A stretch of DNA of 64,000 nucleotides from Streptomyces sp. AV19. Its GTDB lineage: Bacteria; Actinomycetota; Actinomycetes; Streptomycetales; Streptomycetaceae. Numbering within the stretch: the stretch's first letter is position 1; each line of letters opens with the position of its first letter. The position numbers and the translations under genes were made by a program. Below, piece by piece: positions 10,617 to 20,852 of the stretch. The notes below the pieces were generated by a model that did not search any database, was not told where the DNA came from, and worked only from the letters and a program-made list of their open reading frames with translations. Where the stretch lies: the NCBI RefSeq assembly GCF_015999245.1, contig NZ_JAEAMR010000004.1, forward strand, positions 237,819-301,818, read 5' to 3'.

Positions 10617-11645
10617 ATGGCAGATGCGCACACGGCTTCCGAGAACCCCGGCGAGCAGGACTCGATCGTCCTGTCGAAGTTCCTGCTGACGGCGGCCGGG
10701 TCGGACGGGGCCGACCCGAACCGGATAGCCCGCGAGGCCGGGCTGCCGGGCTGGGCCCTCACCGACGACGAGGTGATGATCCCGGCCCGCGTCACCATGC
10801 GGGTGTGGGAACTGGTCGAACGGGCCCTGGGCACGCCCGATTCGCCCGTCTCCATCGCGGGCTGGTACGACCTGGGCGCCCTGGGCCTGTTCGACTACCT
10901 CTTCGCCAACGCCCGAACCCTGGGCGAGGCGTTCGAGAGCAGCACCCGCTACCTGCACTTCGTCACCACCAACGGCAGACTGGCGACCGTGTCCGAGGAC
11001 GAGCGGGAGACCACGTTCTCGTTCCACTACCGGGAGGGCGAACCGCGCCAGATGGAGCTGGCCGAGCAGTTCGCCATGGCCGTGCTCTGCTCCCGCGCCC
11101 GGGGCGTCACCGGACGGCCGGTGCACCCCCTGCACGTCGGCTTCGCCCAGTCCGCGCCGCGCAACCACGCCACGCTCGCCGAGACCCTCGGCGCGGAACG
11201 GGGCATCGACTTCGGCCAGGCCCGCGGCTCCATCACCTTCCGCACCGCCGACCTGCACGCGCCCATCCCCGCCGCCGACCCGCGCCTGGCCGCCATCCTG
11301 CGCCGCTACGCCGAACTGCTGCCCCCGCCGCCGGCCGCGGACTGGCGCGAGAAGTTCGAGCGCGAGCTGGACGCCTGCCTCGCCGAGGGCACGCCGGCCC
11401 TCGACCACGTCGCCCAGCGGCTGCTGATGAGCCGCCGCACCCTGCAGCGCCGCCTCGCCGAGACCGGCACCACCTGGCGCGCCGAACTGGACGCGGCCCG
11501 CCGGCGCCGGGCCGACCGCGTCCGCCGCACCGGCGGCAGCCTCACCTCCGGCCTCGCCGGCCAGCTCGGCTACTCCGACCCGCGCTCGCTGCGCCGCGCC
11601 ATGCGCCGCTGGTCGGCGGAGGGGGAGGGGCCGGGGCCGGCGTGA
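10617..11645 (+). CDS. AraC-family transcriptional regulator
   Basis: A 342-residue regulator of the type with an N-terminal arabinose-binding-like effector domain (about residues 15-205, including the YLHFVTTNGRL segment) and a C-terminal AraC DNA-binding domain. The helix-turn-helix region reads VAQRLLMSRRTLQRRLAETG and the second helix pair includes LGYSDPRSLRRAMRRW. GGGGG sits just before the ATG. Its 3' end overlaps the 3' end of the converging methyltransferase gene by 76 bp, so the last 25 codons of both are read from both strands. Target genes are not evident. Confidence 0.9.
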   Translation: MADAHTASENPGEQDSIVLSKFLLTAAGSDGADPNRIAREAGLPGWALTDDEVMIPARVTMRVWELVERALGTPDSPVSIAGWYDLGALGLFDYLFANARTLGEAFESSTRYLHFVTTNGRLATVSEDERETTFSFHYREGEPRQMELAEQFAMAVLCSRARGVTGRPVHPLHVGFAQSAPRNHATLAETLGAERGIDFGQARGSITFRTADLHAPIPAADPRLAAILRRYAELLPPPPAADWREKFERELDACLAEGTPALDHVAQRLLMSRRTLQRRLAETGTTWRAELDAARRRRADRVRRTGGSLTSGLAGQLGYSDPRSLRRAMRRWSAEGEGPGPA

Positions 11646-12343
11646 CGGACCCGGTCCGGGGCCCACAGGTGGTGGACCCTGGCCGGGGGCAGATTGCGCC
11701 ACACCGTGCCCCGGCCGTGGCCGTAGCGGTGCCCGAACCCGTCGAGCACGGCGACCGCCGCCCGGTGCCGCGCGGCTTCCGCCCGGCCGCCGAACGCGGT
11801 GCGCAGCGCCCGGGTGCCGAGGCAGGCGAAGCAGGTCAGGTGCCCGCCGGGGACGAGCGCGGCCATGTACCGCTCCAGGACGGAACGCACCACCTCGGGC
11901 TCGAAGTTGGTGAACGGCAGGCAGGAGACGATCACGTCGTAGCCGTGCGGGGCCGGCGGCAGGTCCGTGATCGACCCGGGCACGACCCGGACCCGGCCGG
12001 ACGCGGCCGACAGCACCGGATCGGTGTCCAGCAGACCGGTCAGGACGCGGACGAACCGCGGGTTGAGCTCGACGGCGTCGAGCCGGTCGGCCGGCCCGAG
12101 GCGCCGGGCCAGGGCCCGGGTGACCGTGCCCGTGCCGGCGCCCACCTCCAGCACCCTGCGGGGGCGCCCTCGGCCCGGGGGCACCAGCGGCGCGGCGAGG
12201 CGGGCGGCCGGCGGGCCGCCGCTCGGGGCGATCGCCCCGGTGGTCCGCCGGGCGAGGACCGCCTCGCGGAGGAACGCCGGACCGCCGGTCCGGGGCCGGG
12301 GCAGGGAGGCGGCGGGGCAGGTCGTGCCGTGCGTCAGATCCAT
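11570..12343 (-). CDS. SAM-dependent methyltransferase, class I
   Basis: A 257-residue Rossmann methyltransferase. The SAM-binding motif I is RRVLEVGAGTGTVTRALARR, followed by acidic motif II (DAVELNPRFV), VVPGSITDLPPA and the post-I motif YDVIVSCLPFTNF. The FREAV-like N-terminus (FLREAVLARRTTGAIAPSG) and SCLPFTNF resemble phospholipid N-methyltransferases such as PmtA, so a phosphatidylethanolamine substrate is possible but unproven. The ATG at 12343 gives a normal start; the frame extends further upstream through Arg-rich shadow sequence. The C-terminal ~25 residues overlap the aRaC-family gene on the other strand. Confidence 0.8.
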   Translation of the reverse strand: MDLTHGTTCPAASLPRPRTGGPAFLREAVLARRTTGAIAPSGGPPAARLAAPLVPPGRGRPRRVLEVGAGTGTVTRALARRLGPADRLDAVELNPRFVRVLTGLLDTDPVLSAASGRVRVVPGSITDLPPAPHGYDVIVSCLPFTNFEPEVVRSVLERYMAALVPGGHLTCFACLGTRALRTAFGGRAEAARHRAAVAVLDGFGHRYGHGRGTVWRNLPPARVHHLWAPDRVRHAGPGPSPSADQRRMARRSERGSE

Positions 12344-12474
12344 GATGGCGACGCTAGGAACCGGAAACGCCCGGGCCATCGGCCGTGCCGACCCGGCGAC
12401 CCCCGGCGAAAGGAGGGGGTGGGGGCGGCCAACTCGCCGGGGACGGGCCGGGATTGCTCTCCTACGATGTCGGC

Positions 12475-13612
12475 ATGATCGGGTGGATGGCACGGGCGTG
12501 GCCGTGGTGGGCCGAGGCACTGCTGGTGGCGGGCGTCGGCGCGTCCTGCGTGCCGGACGCGTACTTCGCGACGGAGGACGGACTGCTGGGCCCGGGGGTC
12601 GGCATCGCCGCCGGCGTCCGCCTGGCGCTGCCGCTGCGGCACTGGTGGCCGCTGCCCACCGCCGCGCTCGTGACGGCGGCCGCGGCCGTGGCCGGGAGCG
12701 GACCGCCGCTGCTGGTCGTGCTGTTCTTCCTCGCCTCCCGGGGCCGGACGGTCCCCGGCCTGGTGTGCGCGGCCGGCGCGCTGCTGGGCAACGCCCTGGT
12801 GGACCCGCGGCCGGGCCTGTGGGCCGTGCGCGCCTACGGACCCCTGCTGCCCTTCGCGGTGGTCCTGGTCCTGGGCCTGTGGGCGGGCAGCCACCGGCGG
12901 CTGGTCGAGGCCCTGGCCGACCGGGTCGCGCACCTGCGCAGGGAGCGCGAACTGCGCGCCGAACAGGCCCGGCTCGCCGAACGCGCCCGGATCGCCGCCG
13001 AGATGCACGATGTGCTCGCCCACCGCCTGACGGTGCTCGCCCTGCACACCGGCGCGCTGCAGCGCCGTACGGACGGTCTGCCCGGCCACGTGGCCGACCG
13101 CATCGGCCTCCTGCGCACCACCTCCACCGAGGCGCTCGCCGATCTGCAGGCCGTGCTCGGCGTGCTGCGCGACCACGAGGGCCCGCGGCCGGGCGGGTCG
13201 GGCGTTCCGGGCCGCAGGGAACTGGAGGAGCTGATCGGCGAGGCGCGCGGGGCCGGCCAGCGCGTCGACGCCTCCGTCGACGGCGACCCCTCCGCCGTCC
13301 CGGCCGGTCACCGGCTCGCCGTCCACCGCATCGTCCAGGAATCCCTGACCAACGCCCGCAAACACGCGCCGGACGCGGCCGTGTGCGTCGAAGTGCGCTA
13401 CGGGACACCGGAGTTGACCGTGACCGTCCACAACACCGCCGCCGCCGGCCCCGCGGAGCGGCCGGCCGGCCGGCGGCTACGGCCTCATCGGCCTGAGCGA
13501 GCGGGTCACCGCCCTCGGCGGCCGGCTGGAGCACGGACCGGACGCCTCCGGCGGCTGGCGCGTCGCCGCCCGCATCCCCGTCGGCGGCGGCACCGGGGCG
13601 GTGGCCGCGTGA
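12475..13612 (+). pseudogene. Two-component sensor histidine kinase, frameshifted before its G-box
   Basis: The first frame encodes about five hydrophobic segments (residues 1-140), then a coiled linker and a HisKA_3 domain with His178 in EMHDVLAHRL, and the N-box QESLTNARKHAP. At 13460-13473 the frame breaks: the expected glycine box GGYGLIGLSERVTALGG is read only one frame over and ends at the TGA at 13610-13612. Removing either one base or one GGCC unit restores a smooth kinase of about 378 residues. As given, the first frame instead runs through an Arg/Pro-rich shadow and on into the response regulator. This is a mutation, a phase-variable state or a sequencing error. The restored stop overlaps the regulator GTG by 4 bp (GTGA). 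Confidence 0.85.
13460..13473. repeat. GGCC tetranucleotide repeat at the kinase frameshift
   Basis: Three perfect GGCC units (13460-13471) plus a trailing GG lie exactly where the kinase reading frame breaks. Because the unit is four bases, gain or loss of a unit changes the frame. Confidence 0.85.
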
Positions 13613-14259
13613 TCCGCACGCTCGTCGCCGACGACGACGCCCTGGTGCGCCTCGCCCTCGTCGACATCCTGGACGACGCCCCCGGCATCGACGTCGTGGC
13701 CCAGGCGGCCGACGGCGTCGAGGCCGTCGAGCGCGCCGCCGCGCACGGCGTCGACGTGGTGCTGATGGACGTCCGCATGCCCCGGATCGACGGGATCGAC
13801 GCCACCGAGCGGCTGCGGCGGCTGCCCGACCCGCCGAAGGTCGTCGTGCTGACCACCTTCGACCTGGACGAGTACGTGGACGACGCCCTCGCCGCGGGCG
13901 CGGCCGGCTTCCTGCTCAAGGACACCGACCCCGCCGGGATCATCCGCGCCGTCGAGGTCGTCGCGGCCGGGCAGGCCATGCTCCACCCCGCCGCCGCCCG
14001 CCGGGTCGTCGACCGCTACCGGCGGACGGCCCGCGCCGGCGCGCGCGCCGCCCGGGCCCGCGTCGACCGGCTCACCCCCCGGGAAACCGACGTGCTGGCG
14101 CTGCTCGCCGAAGGCGCGTGCAACGCCGGCATCGCGGCCGGGCTCGGCATGCGGGAGAGCACCGTCAAGGCCCACGTCAGCCGCATCCTCGCCGCGCTGG
14201 ACGTCACGAACCGGGTCCAGGCGGCACTGTGCGCCCGGGACGCGGGCCTGGCCCGCTGA
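13609..14259 (+). CDS. NarL/LuxR-family response regulator
   Basis: A 216-residue response regulator. The receiver domain has the acidic pocket (VADDDALVRLA), phospho-acceptor Asp54 in VVLMDVRMPRIDG, the conserved Thr in VVLTTFD and Lys in GFLLKDT. The C-terminal LuxR-type helix-turn-helix contains LTPRETDVLALLAEG and ESTVKAHVSRILAALD. The GTG start overlaps the stop of the kinase frame by 4 bp, so the two should be translationally coupled. In the sequence as given, the kinase frame can read straight through into this gene, giving a potential hybrid polypeptide without a kinase G-box. Confidence 0.9.
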   Translation: MIRTLVADDDALVRLALVDILDDAPGIDVVAQAADGVEAVERAAAHGVDVVLMDVRMPRIDGIDATERLRRLPDPPKVVVLTTFDLDEYVDDALAAGAAGFLLKDTDPAGIIRAVEVVAAGQAMLHPAAARRVVDRYRRTARAGARAARARVDRLTPRETDVLALLAEGACNAGIAAGLGMRESTVKAHVSRILAALDVTNRVQAALCARDAGLAR

Positions 14260-14283
14260 CCCCGGAGGGCCGGCGGGCGGCGG

Positions 14284-15666
<1,383 letters not shown>

Positions 15667-15830
15667 GGTGAGCAGCTCCTTGGGTCGGGGGGTGGTACGA
15701 GGGGTGGTGCGGGCGCGAGCCGTCGCGCACGGTCCAGTGTGCGTGATGGTTCGCGCGTACCGGGCGGTACTGTGCGCCCGGTCACGATTGCGGGCCGCTC
15801 GGCCGCGGTGGCGGCTCGGTGGGCCCACGT

Positions 15831-15877
15831 GGTCCGGGGCACCCGCCCACTGTGCAGTGTGCGTGGTGCCCCGGACC
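15831..15877. terminator. Hairpin between glyA and sdaA
   Basis: GGTCCGGGGCAC (15831-15842) and GTGCCCCGGACC (15866-15877) form a perfect 12-bp stem about 25 bp after the glyA stop. It probably terminates or attenuates the riboswitch-controlled transcript before sdaA. Confidence 0.7.
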
Positions 15878-15902
15878 GGCGGGTGAAGCGCGTGCTTCGG
15901 GC

Positions 15903-17180
15903 CTACTTCAGGCCGGGGTACAGCGGGTGCTTCGCGGCCAGGGCCGTGACGCGGTCGCGCAGGGCGGCGGCGTCGGCCGCCCCGAAGGGAGAGGGCGCCT
16001 TGAGGGCCTCGGCGATGACGTCCGCGACCTCGCGGAAGTCGTCCGCCGTGAAGCCGCGGGTGGCCAGCGCCGGGGTGCCGATCCGCAGGCCCGAGGTGAC
16101 CATCGGGGGGCGCGGGTCGTTCGGGATGGCGTTGCGGTTGACCGTGATGCCGACCTCGTGGAGGCGGTCCTCGGCCTGCTGGCCGTCCAGCTCGGAGTTG
16201 CGCAGGTCCACCAGGACCAGGTGCACGTCCGTGCCGCCGGACAGGACGGAGACGCCGGCCTGCTTGGCGTCGTCCTGCATCAGGCGCTCGGCGAGGATCT
16301 TCGCGCCCTCCAGCGTGCGCTGCTGGCGCTCCTTGAACTCCTCGGTCGCCGCGACCTTGAAGGACACCGCCTTGGCCGCGATCACGTGCTCCAGCGGGCC
16401 GCCCTGCTGGCCGGGGAAGACCGCCGAGTTGATCTTCTTGGCGAGCTCGGCCGTGGACAGGATCACACCGCCGCGCGGACCGCCGAGGGTCTTGTGCGTG
16501 GTGGTGGTCACCACGTGCGCGTGCGGCACCGGGGAGGGGTGCAGCCCGGCGGCGACGAGGCCCGCGAAGTGGGCCATGTCCACCATCAGGTACGCGCCGA
16601 CCTCGTCGGCGATCCGGCGGAAGGCCGCGAAGTCCAGCTGGCGCGGGTAGGCGGACCAGCCGGCGACGATCAGCTTGGGGCGGTGCTCCTTGGCGAGGCG
16701 CTCGACCTCCTCCATGTCGACCAGGTTGGTCTGCTCGTCGACGTGGTAGGCGACCACGTTGTAGAGCTTGCCCGAGAAGTTGATCTTCATGCCGTGGGTG
16801 AGGTGACCACCGTGGGCCAGGTTGAGGCCCAGGATGGTGTCGCCCGGCTTCAGCAGCGCGAACATCGCGGCGGCGTTGGCCTGGGCGCCCGAGTGCGGCT
16901 GCACGTTGGCGGCCTCGGCGCCGAACAGCGCCTTGATCCGGTCGATGGCGATCTGCTCGACGACGTCCACGTGCTCGCAGCCGCCGTAGTAGCGGCGGCC
17001 CGGGTAGCCCTCGGCGTACTTGTTGGTGAGGACCGAGCCCTGGGCCTCCATGACCGCGACCGGAGCGAAGTTCTCCGAGGCGATCATCTCGAGGGTGGAC
17101 TGCTGGCGGTGGAGTTCGGCGTCGACGGCGGCGGCGACATCGGGGTCGAGCTCATGGAGGGAGCTGTTCAGAAGCGACAT
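15903..17180 (-). CDS. glyA: Serine hydroxymethyltransferase
   Basis: A 425-residue PLP enzyme that interconverts glycine plus 5,10-methylene-THF with serine plus THF. The Schiff-base lysine is Lys230 in [14 protein letters not shown]; other signatures are [28 protein letters not shown] and [13 protein letters not shown] [22 protein letters not shown] precedes the ATG. It lies 33 bp downstream of gcvH in the glycine riboswitch operon, where it would use methylene-THF released by the cleavage system to make serine. Streptomyces often carry a second glyA elsewhere; this is the operon-linked copy. Confidence 0.97.
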   Translation of the reverse strand: MSLLNSSLHELDPDVAAAVDAELHRQQSTLEMIASENFAPVAVMEAQGSVLTNKYAEGYPGRRYYGGCEHVDVVEQIAIDRIKALFGAEAANVQPHSGAQANAAAMFALLKPGDTILGLNLAHGGHLTHGMKINFSGKLYNVVAYHVDEQTNLVDMEEVERLAKEHRPKLIVAGWSAYPRQLDFAAFRRIADEVGAYLMVDMAHFAGLVAAGLHPSPVPHAHVVTTTTHKTLGGPRGGVILSTAELAKKINSAVFPGQQGGPLEHVIAAKAVSFKVAATEEFKERQQRTLEGAKILAERLMQDDAKQAGVSVLSGGTDVHLVLVDLRNSELDGQQAEDRLHEVGITVNRNAIPNDPRPPMVTSGLRIGTPALATRGFTADDFREVADVIAEALKAPSPFGAADAAALRDRVTALAAKHPLYPGLK

Positions 17181-17213
17181 GAGTTCTTCCTGGCGAGGGG
17201 GGAGGAGGCGGGG

Positions 17214-17591
17214 TCAGCCGGCGAAGTCGGTGTACGCGGCGGCGGTCAGCAGCTCCGCCGGCTCGTCCGTGATCTTCACCTTGAACAGCCAGCCGCCCTC
17301 GAAGGGGGCGGAGTTCACCAGCGAGGGGTCGTCCACGACGTCCTGGTTGGCCTCGACGATCTCGCCCGTGACGGGTGCGAAGAGGTCGCTGACCGACTTG
17401 GTGGACTCCAGCTCACCGCAGGTCTCGCCGGCGGTGATGGTGTCACCGGCCGCCGGGAGCTGGGCGTAGACGACATCGCCGAGCGCGTTGGCCGCGAACT
17501 CGGTGATACCGACCGTCGCCACACCGTTCTCGTCGGTGGCCGACAGCCACTCGTGCTCCTTGGTGTAGCGCAGCTGCTGGGGGTTGCTCAT
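17214..17591 (-). CDS. gcvH: Glycine cleavage system H protein
   Basis: A 125-residue lipoyl carrier of the glycine cleavage system, shuttling the aminomethyl group from the P protein to T and then to dihydrolipoamide dehydrogenase. The lipoylated residue is Lys65 in [20 protein letters not shown]. The opening YTKEHEWLS and the central [19 protein letters not shown] match the family. Between gcvT and glyA in a common operon. The P-protein gene (gcvP) is not in this window and must be encoded elsewhere. Confidence 0.97.
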   Translation of the reverse strand: MSNPQQLRYTKEHEWLSATDENGVATVGITEFAANALGDVVYAQLPAAGDTITAGETCGELESTKSVSDLFAPVTGEIVEANQDVVDDPSLVNSAPFEGGWLFKVKITDEPAELLTAAAYTDFAG

Positions 17592-17676
17592 GGGTCGATT
17601 CTCCTGTACGCGGGTCAGTGCTTGTGCAAGGGGTCTTGACAGGTGAGACGGAACGAAGGAACCGAAGGGAAGTGGA

Positions 17677-18822
17677 TCAGCGCTCGCGCTTGTAGAACGG
17701 CAGCGCCACGACCTCGTACGCCTCGTGGCTGCCCCGGATGTCCACGGCGACGCCGGGCGTCCCGGGCGCGGCGTGGCCGGCGTCCACGTAGGCGATGGCG
17801 ATCGGCTTGGCGAGCGTGGGGGAGGGGGCGCCGGAGGTGACCTCGCCGATCACCGTGCCGGAGCCGGCGACGACGACGGGGTAGCCGGCGCGCGGCACCC
17901 GGCGGCCGGTGGCCACCAGGCCCACCAGCTTGCGCGGCGGGGCGCTCGCGGCGCGCTCGGCGGCGGCCTCCAGCGCCGCGCGCCCCACGAAGTCGCCCGG
18001 CTTGTCGAACTTGACCACCCGGCCGAGCCCGGCGTCGAAGGGCGTGGTGGCCGTGGTCAGCTCGTGCCCGTACAGCGGCATGCCCGCCTCCAGGCGCAGC
18101 GTGTCGCGGCAGGAGAGGCCGCAGGGCACCAGGCCTGCGTCCGCGCCCGCCTCGGTGAGCGCCTGCCACAGCCTCGTGGCGTCGGCGGGGGCGACGAACA
18201 GCTCGAAGCCGTCCTCGCCGGTGTAACCCGTACGGGCGATCAGGGCGGGGACGCCCGCGACCGTGCCGGGCAGGCCCGCGTAGTACTTGAGGCCGTCCAG
18301 GTCGGCGTCGGTGACGGACTTGAGGATGCCCGGGGAGGCCGGGCCCTGGACGGCGAGCAGGGCGTAGTTCTCGTGGTCGTCGCGGACGGCCGTCTCGAAG
18401 CCGGCCGCCCGCTCGGTGAGCGCATTCAGCACCACCTGGGCGTTGGAGGCGTTGGCGACCACCATGTACTCCTCGTCGCCCAGCCGGTAGACGATCAGGT
18501 CGTCGAGGATGCCGCCGCGCTCGTCGCAGATCATCGTGTACCGCGCGCGGCCGACGGCGAGTGCCGAGAGGTTGCCCACCAGGGCGAAGTCGAGGGCCTG
18601 GCCCGCCTGCGGGCCGGTGAGGGTGATCTCGCCCATGTGGGAGAGGTCGAAGAGGCCGGCGCGGGTGCGTACGGCGACGTGCTCGTCGCGCTCGCTCCCG
18701 TAGCGCAGCGGCATGTCCCAGCCGGCGAAGTCGGTCATCGTCGCACCGAGGCTGCGGTGCAGCGCGTCGAGCGCGGTCAGGCGGGGTGCGGCGTTCTCAG
18801 GGGCTGCGTTTTCTGAAGACAT
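17677..18822 (-). CDS. gcvT: Glycine cleavage system T protein (aminomethyltransferase)
   Basis: A 381-residue aminomethyltransferase that transfers the methylene group from the lipoyl-bound aminomethyl unit to THF, releasing ammonia. Signatures are the opening [22 protein letters not shown], the folate-binding region [12 protein letters not shown], and [19 protein letters not shown] chose the ATG at 18822, which has GGGAG about ten bases upstream; the longer frame extends into the riboswitch. First gene of the operon gcvT-gcvH-glyA; 85 bp separate it from gcvH. Confidence 0.97.
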   Translation of the reverse strand: MSSENAAPENAAPRLTALDALHRSLGATMTDFAGWDMPLRYGSERDEHVAVRTRAGLFDLSHMGEITLTGPQAGQALDFALVGNLSALAVGRARYTMICDERGGILDDLIVYRLGDEEYMVVANASNAQVVLNALTERAAGFETAVRDDHENYALLAVQGPASPGILKSVTDADLDGLKYYAGLPGTVAGVPALIARTGYTGEDGFELFVAPADATRLWQALTEAGADAGLVPCGLSCRDTLRLEAGMPLYGHELTTATTPFDAGLGRVVKFDKPGDFVGRAALEAAAERAASAPPRKLVGLVATGRRVPRAGYPVVVAGSGTVIGEVTSGAPSPTLAKPIAIAYVDAGHAAPGTPGVAVDIRGSHEAYEVVALPFYKRER

Positions 18823-18868
18823 GGCGGCGGAACTCCCGGGCAGGCGGTCGCGAGGCGTCGATACATCA

Positions 18869-19068
18869 GCCTCCCCATCTGTCATCGGAACCTGAGAGGT
18901 TCACCGGGACCCCCTGGAGGGCGCTCGGCTTGCACCTTGGGTGGGACCGCGCGCGGCGGCCCGCTTTTCAGATCTGCCTCGCCCGTGCGGTATCGGGGCC
19001 TGAGAGATTCAAGGGAGGAACTTGCTCCTTCGGCGCCCGGCACACCACGTGCCGGAACTCTCCCGCGC
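18869..19068 (-). promoter_or_regulatory. Tandem glycine riboswitch upstream of gcvT
   Basis: Read on the minus strand, two glycine aptamers occur in series. The first (about 19068-18960) has the conserved GGAGAG, CCGAAGGAGCAA, AATCTCTCAGGC and GGCAGATCTG elements. The second (about 18955-18869) has AAGGTGCAAGC, AACCTCTCAGGTTCC and ATGACAGATGGGG. The arrangement, about 45 bp before the gcvT start, is the standard tandem design in which glycine binding turns on cleavage-system expression. The expression platform is presumably the short stretch 18823-18868, where the gcvT ribosome-binding site lies; I could not define an alternative hairpin by eye. Confidence 0.93.
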
Positions 19069-19231
19069 GGATTCGAGCGGCCGGTATGCAGTTGGTCGTG
19101 CAGTTGGCGCGCACATCATTGCACGTACGGGCGTGCGATGGGCCGTTCGGAGACCATCGCATTGCATTACTTTTCCTTTACCCGCTTCGGGTACACCGAC
19201 GGCAGCGACGGACGACGAGAGGGCGGGGACT

Positions 19232-19885
19232 GTGCGAACGGACGTCCAGGCGGGGGTTCCCGGAGCCGCGGGGGAAGCCGGCGTCCCCGTGCGGGACCTG
19301 CGCGGAGCGCCCCGCGCCTCCTGGGAGCTGCGCTGCCGGGCCGGCGATCTGCTGGTGGTCTCCGGGCTGCCCGGCAGCGGCAAGTCCACCCTCATCCGGC
19401 GGGTGGCGCCCGCGCTGGACGGCCGGGGCGAGCCCGTGCCCTGCCTCGACTCCCAGGACTCCCGCGCCCGCCTGGAGCGCAGACTCCCCGCGCGCCTCCC
19501 GTACGGCCTCTACCGCCCCCTCGCCCGGATCGCGCACTACGCGCGGCTGCGCGCCGCCCTGCGCTCCGGCGCGAGCGTCGTCGTGCACGACTGCGGACGG
19601 ACCGGCTGGGTGCGCCGCTGGCTCGCCCGCGAGGCCCGCCGCCGCGGCACCGGACTGCACGTCCTGCTGCTCGCCGTGGCGCCGGATACCGCGCTCGCCG
19701 GCCAGCGGACCCGCGGCCGGACCGTCTCCGCGTCCGCCTTCGGGCGGCACCGCCGCGCGATGGAACGCCTGGTCGCCGCGGCCGCCGACGGCCGGGTGCC
19801 GGCCGGCGCCGCCTCGGTCGTCCTCCTGGACCGCGCCGCGGCGGACGCGCTGGGCTCCATCGCCTTCGACCCGGGCCCGTCCTGA
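19232..19885 (+). CDS. P-loop ATP-binding protein (kinase-like), unknown substrate
   Basis: A 217-residue protein with an early Walker A motif VVSGLPGSGKSTLIRR (about residues 42-57). The rest resembles AAA_33-type small P-loop kinases: a lid-like Arg-rich region (RRLPARLPYGLYRPLARIAHY), a hydrophobic strand ending VVVHDCGRTGW that could supply the Walker B acid, and LLLAVAPDTALAGQRTRGR. No phosphate acceptor is indicated. It is divergent from the glycine operon, 160 bp past the aptamers. The GTG at 19232 follows a GGGCGGGG stretch. A SseB-like gene follows after 56 bp. Confidence 0.7.
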   Translation: MRTDVQAGVPGAAGEAGVPVRDLRGAPRASWELRCRAGDLLVVSGLPGSGKSTLIRRVAPALDGRGEPVPCLDSQDSRARLERRLPARLPYGLYRPLARIAHYARLRAALRSGASVVVHDCGRTGWVRRWLAREARRRGTGLHVLLLAVAPDTALAGQRTRGRTVSASAFGRHRRAMERLVAAAADGRVPAGAASVVLLDRAAADALGSIAFDPGPS

Positions 19886-19941
19886 CGGAGGGGCAGCCGC
19901 TAGGGTGCACTGCGGTCGATACGGGACGGCGGTTGGAACGG

Positions 19942-20727
19942 ATGAGCATCCCCGAGCAGTACGGGCACAGTCGGGACGGGCACGGCCAGGACGGGCAGGA
20001 CTGGCCCGCGAACGAGCTGGAGCGGACCCTCTCCTCCTGCGTGGGCCTCCTCGGGGCCGGCGCCCGCATCGTCGAGGAACTCGGCCGCAGCAGCGTGTGG
20101 ATACCCCTGCCCAACGGCGGCGGCCCCGGCAGCGCCGACCTCGACCTGCCCACCGTGGAGCTCGACGGCGGCGCGTTCGTCCCCGTCTTCAGCTCCCACG
20201 CCGAGTTCCTGCGCTGCGCCGGCGACCGCATGCCGTTCGCCGTCGCCCCCGCCGCCGAGTTCGCCCGCGGACTGCCCCCGCAGGCCGGCATCGTGCTCAA
20301 CCCCGGCGGGACCGTCGGCGCCCCGCTGCCCCCGGCGGCGGTCGCCGAGCTGTGCCGCGCGGGACAGCTGCGGCTGGAGGGCGAGCCCAGCGGCGGCCGG
20401 GTGCGCCTCTTCGAGCCCGACTGGCAGGACGAGCCGACCGCCTTCCTCGCCGCCGCCGGGCTGGAGTTCACCGCCGCGCGCGGCGTCCGCACCGCCCGCC
20501 GCGCGCTGGCCAGCGTCGAGGGCGGCGCCCCCGCCCTGTTCGTCGGCGTCGAGCTCGACCTCCCCGACGACGACAGCCGCGCCGCCGCCCTGGACGCCCT
20601 CGGCCGCGCCCTCGGCAAGGTGCCCGTGCCCTGGCCCGTGCAGCTCGTCCTCCTCGACGTCGCCCGGGACCCCGTCGTCGACTGGCTGCGCGAGCGCGTC
20701 GGACCGTTCTACGACCGTGACCGTTGA
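19942..20727 (+). CDS. SseB-family protein
   Basis: A 261-residue protein related to the E. coli 'enhanced serine sensitivity' SseB family. The N-terminal SseB domain includes VWIPLPNG, TVELDGGAFVPVFSSHAEF and AVAPAAEFARGLPPQAGIVLNPGG; the C-terminal domain ends VPVPWPVQLVLLDVARDPVVDWL. The molecular role of this family is not known. Its proximity to serine/glycine metabolism genes is suggestive only, since they are on the opposite strand. The ATG at 19942 is weakly supported by GGTTGGAACGG upstream. Confidence 0.85.
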   Translation: MSIPEQYGHSRDGHGQDGQDWPANELERTLSSCVGLLGAGARIVEELGRSSVWIPLPNGGGPGSADLDLPTVELDGGAFVPVFSSHAEFLRCAGDRMPFAVAPAAEFARGLPPQAGIVLNPGGTVGAPLPPAAVAELCRAGQLRLEGEPSGGRVRLFEPDWQDEPTAFLAAAGLEFTAARGVRTARRALASVEGGAPALFVGVELDLPDDDSRAAALDALGRALGKVPVPWPVQLVLLDVARDPVVDWLRERVGPFYDRDR

Positions 20728-20852
20728 CTGCTCTCCTGCGGGCCGCCGCGGCCTCGTAAGCTGGTTGGACGACCGTACGGGAGGCGCGACCGCGCCGTGA
20801 GGCAAGGGGCGGGCGCGGGGTGCGCGTCGGCCCGCAGAAGGGGCGGGGTCAG

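Noticed and set aside
12475..14259. A genuine hybrid histidine kinase-response regulator
   Set aside because: The joining ~45 residues are an Arg/Pro-rich out-of-frame reading of the kinase G-box region, and the regulator has its own GTG coupled to the restored kinase stop. A frameshift is the simpler reading.
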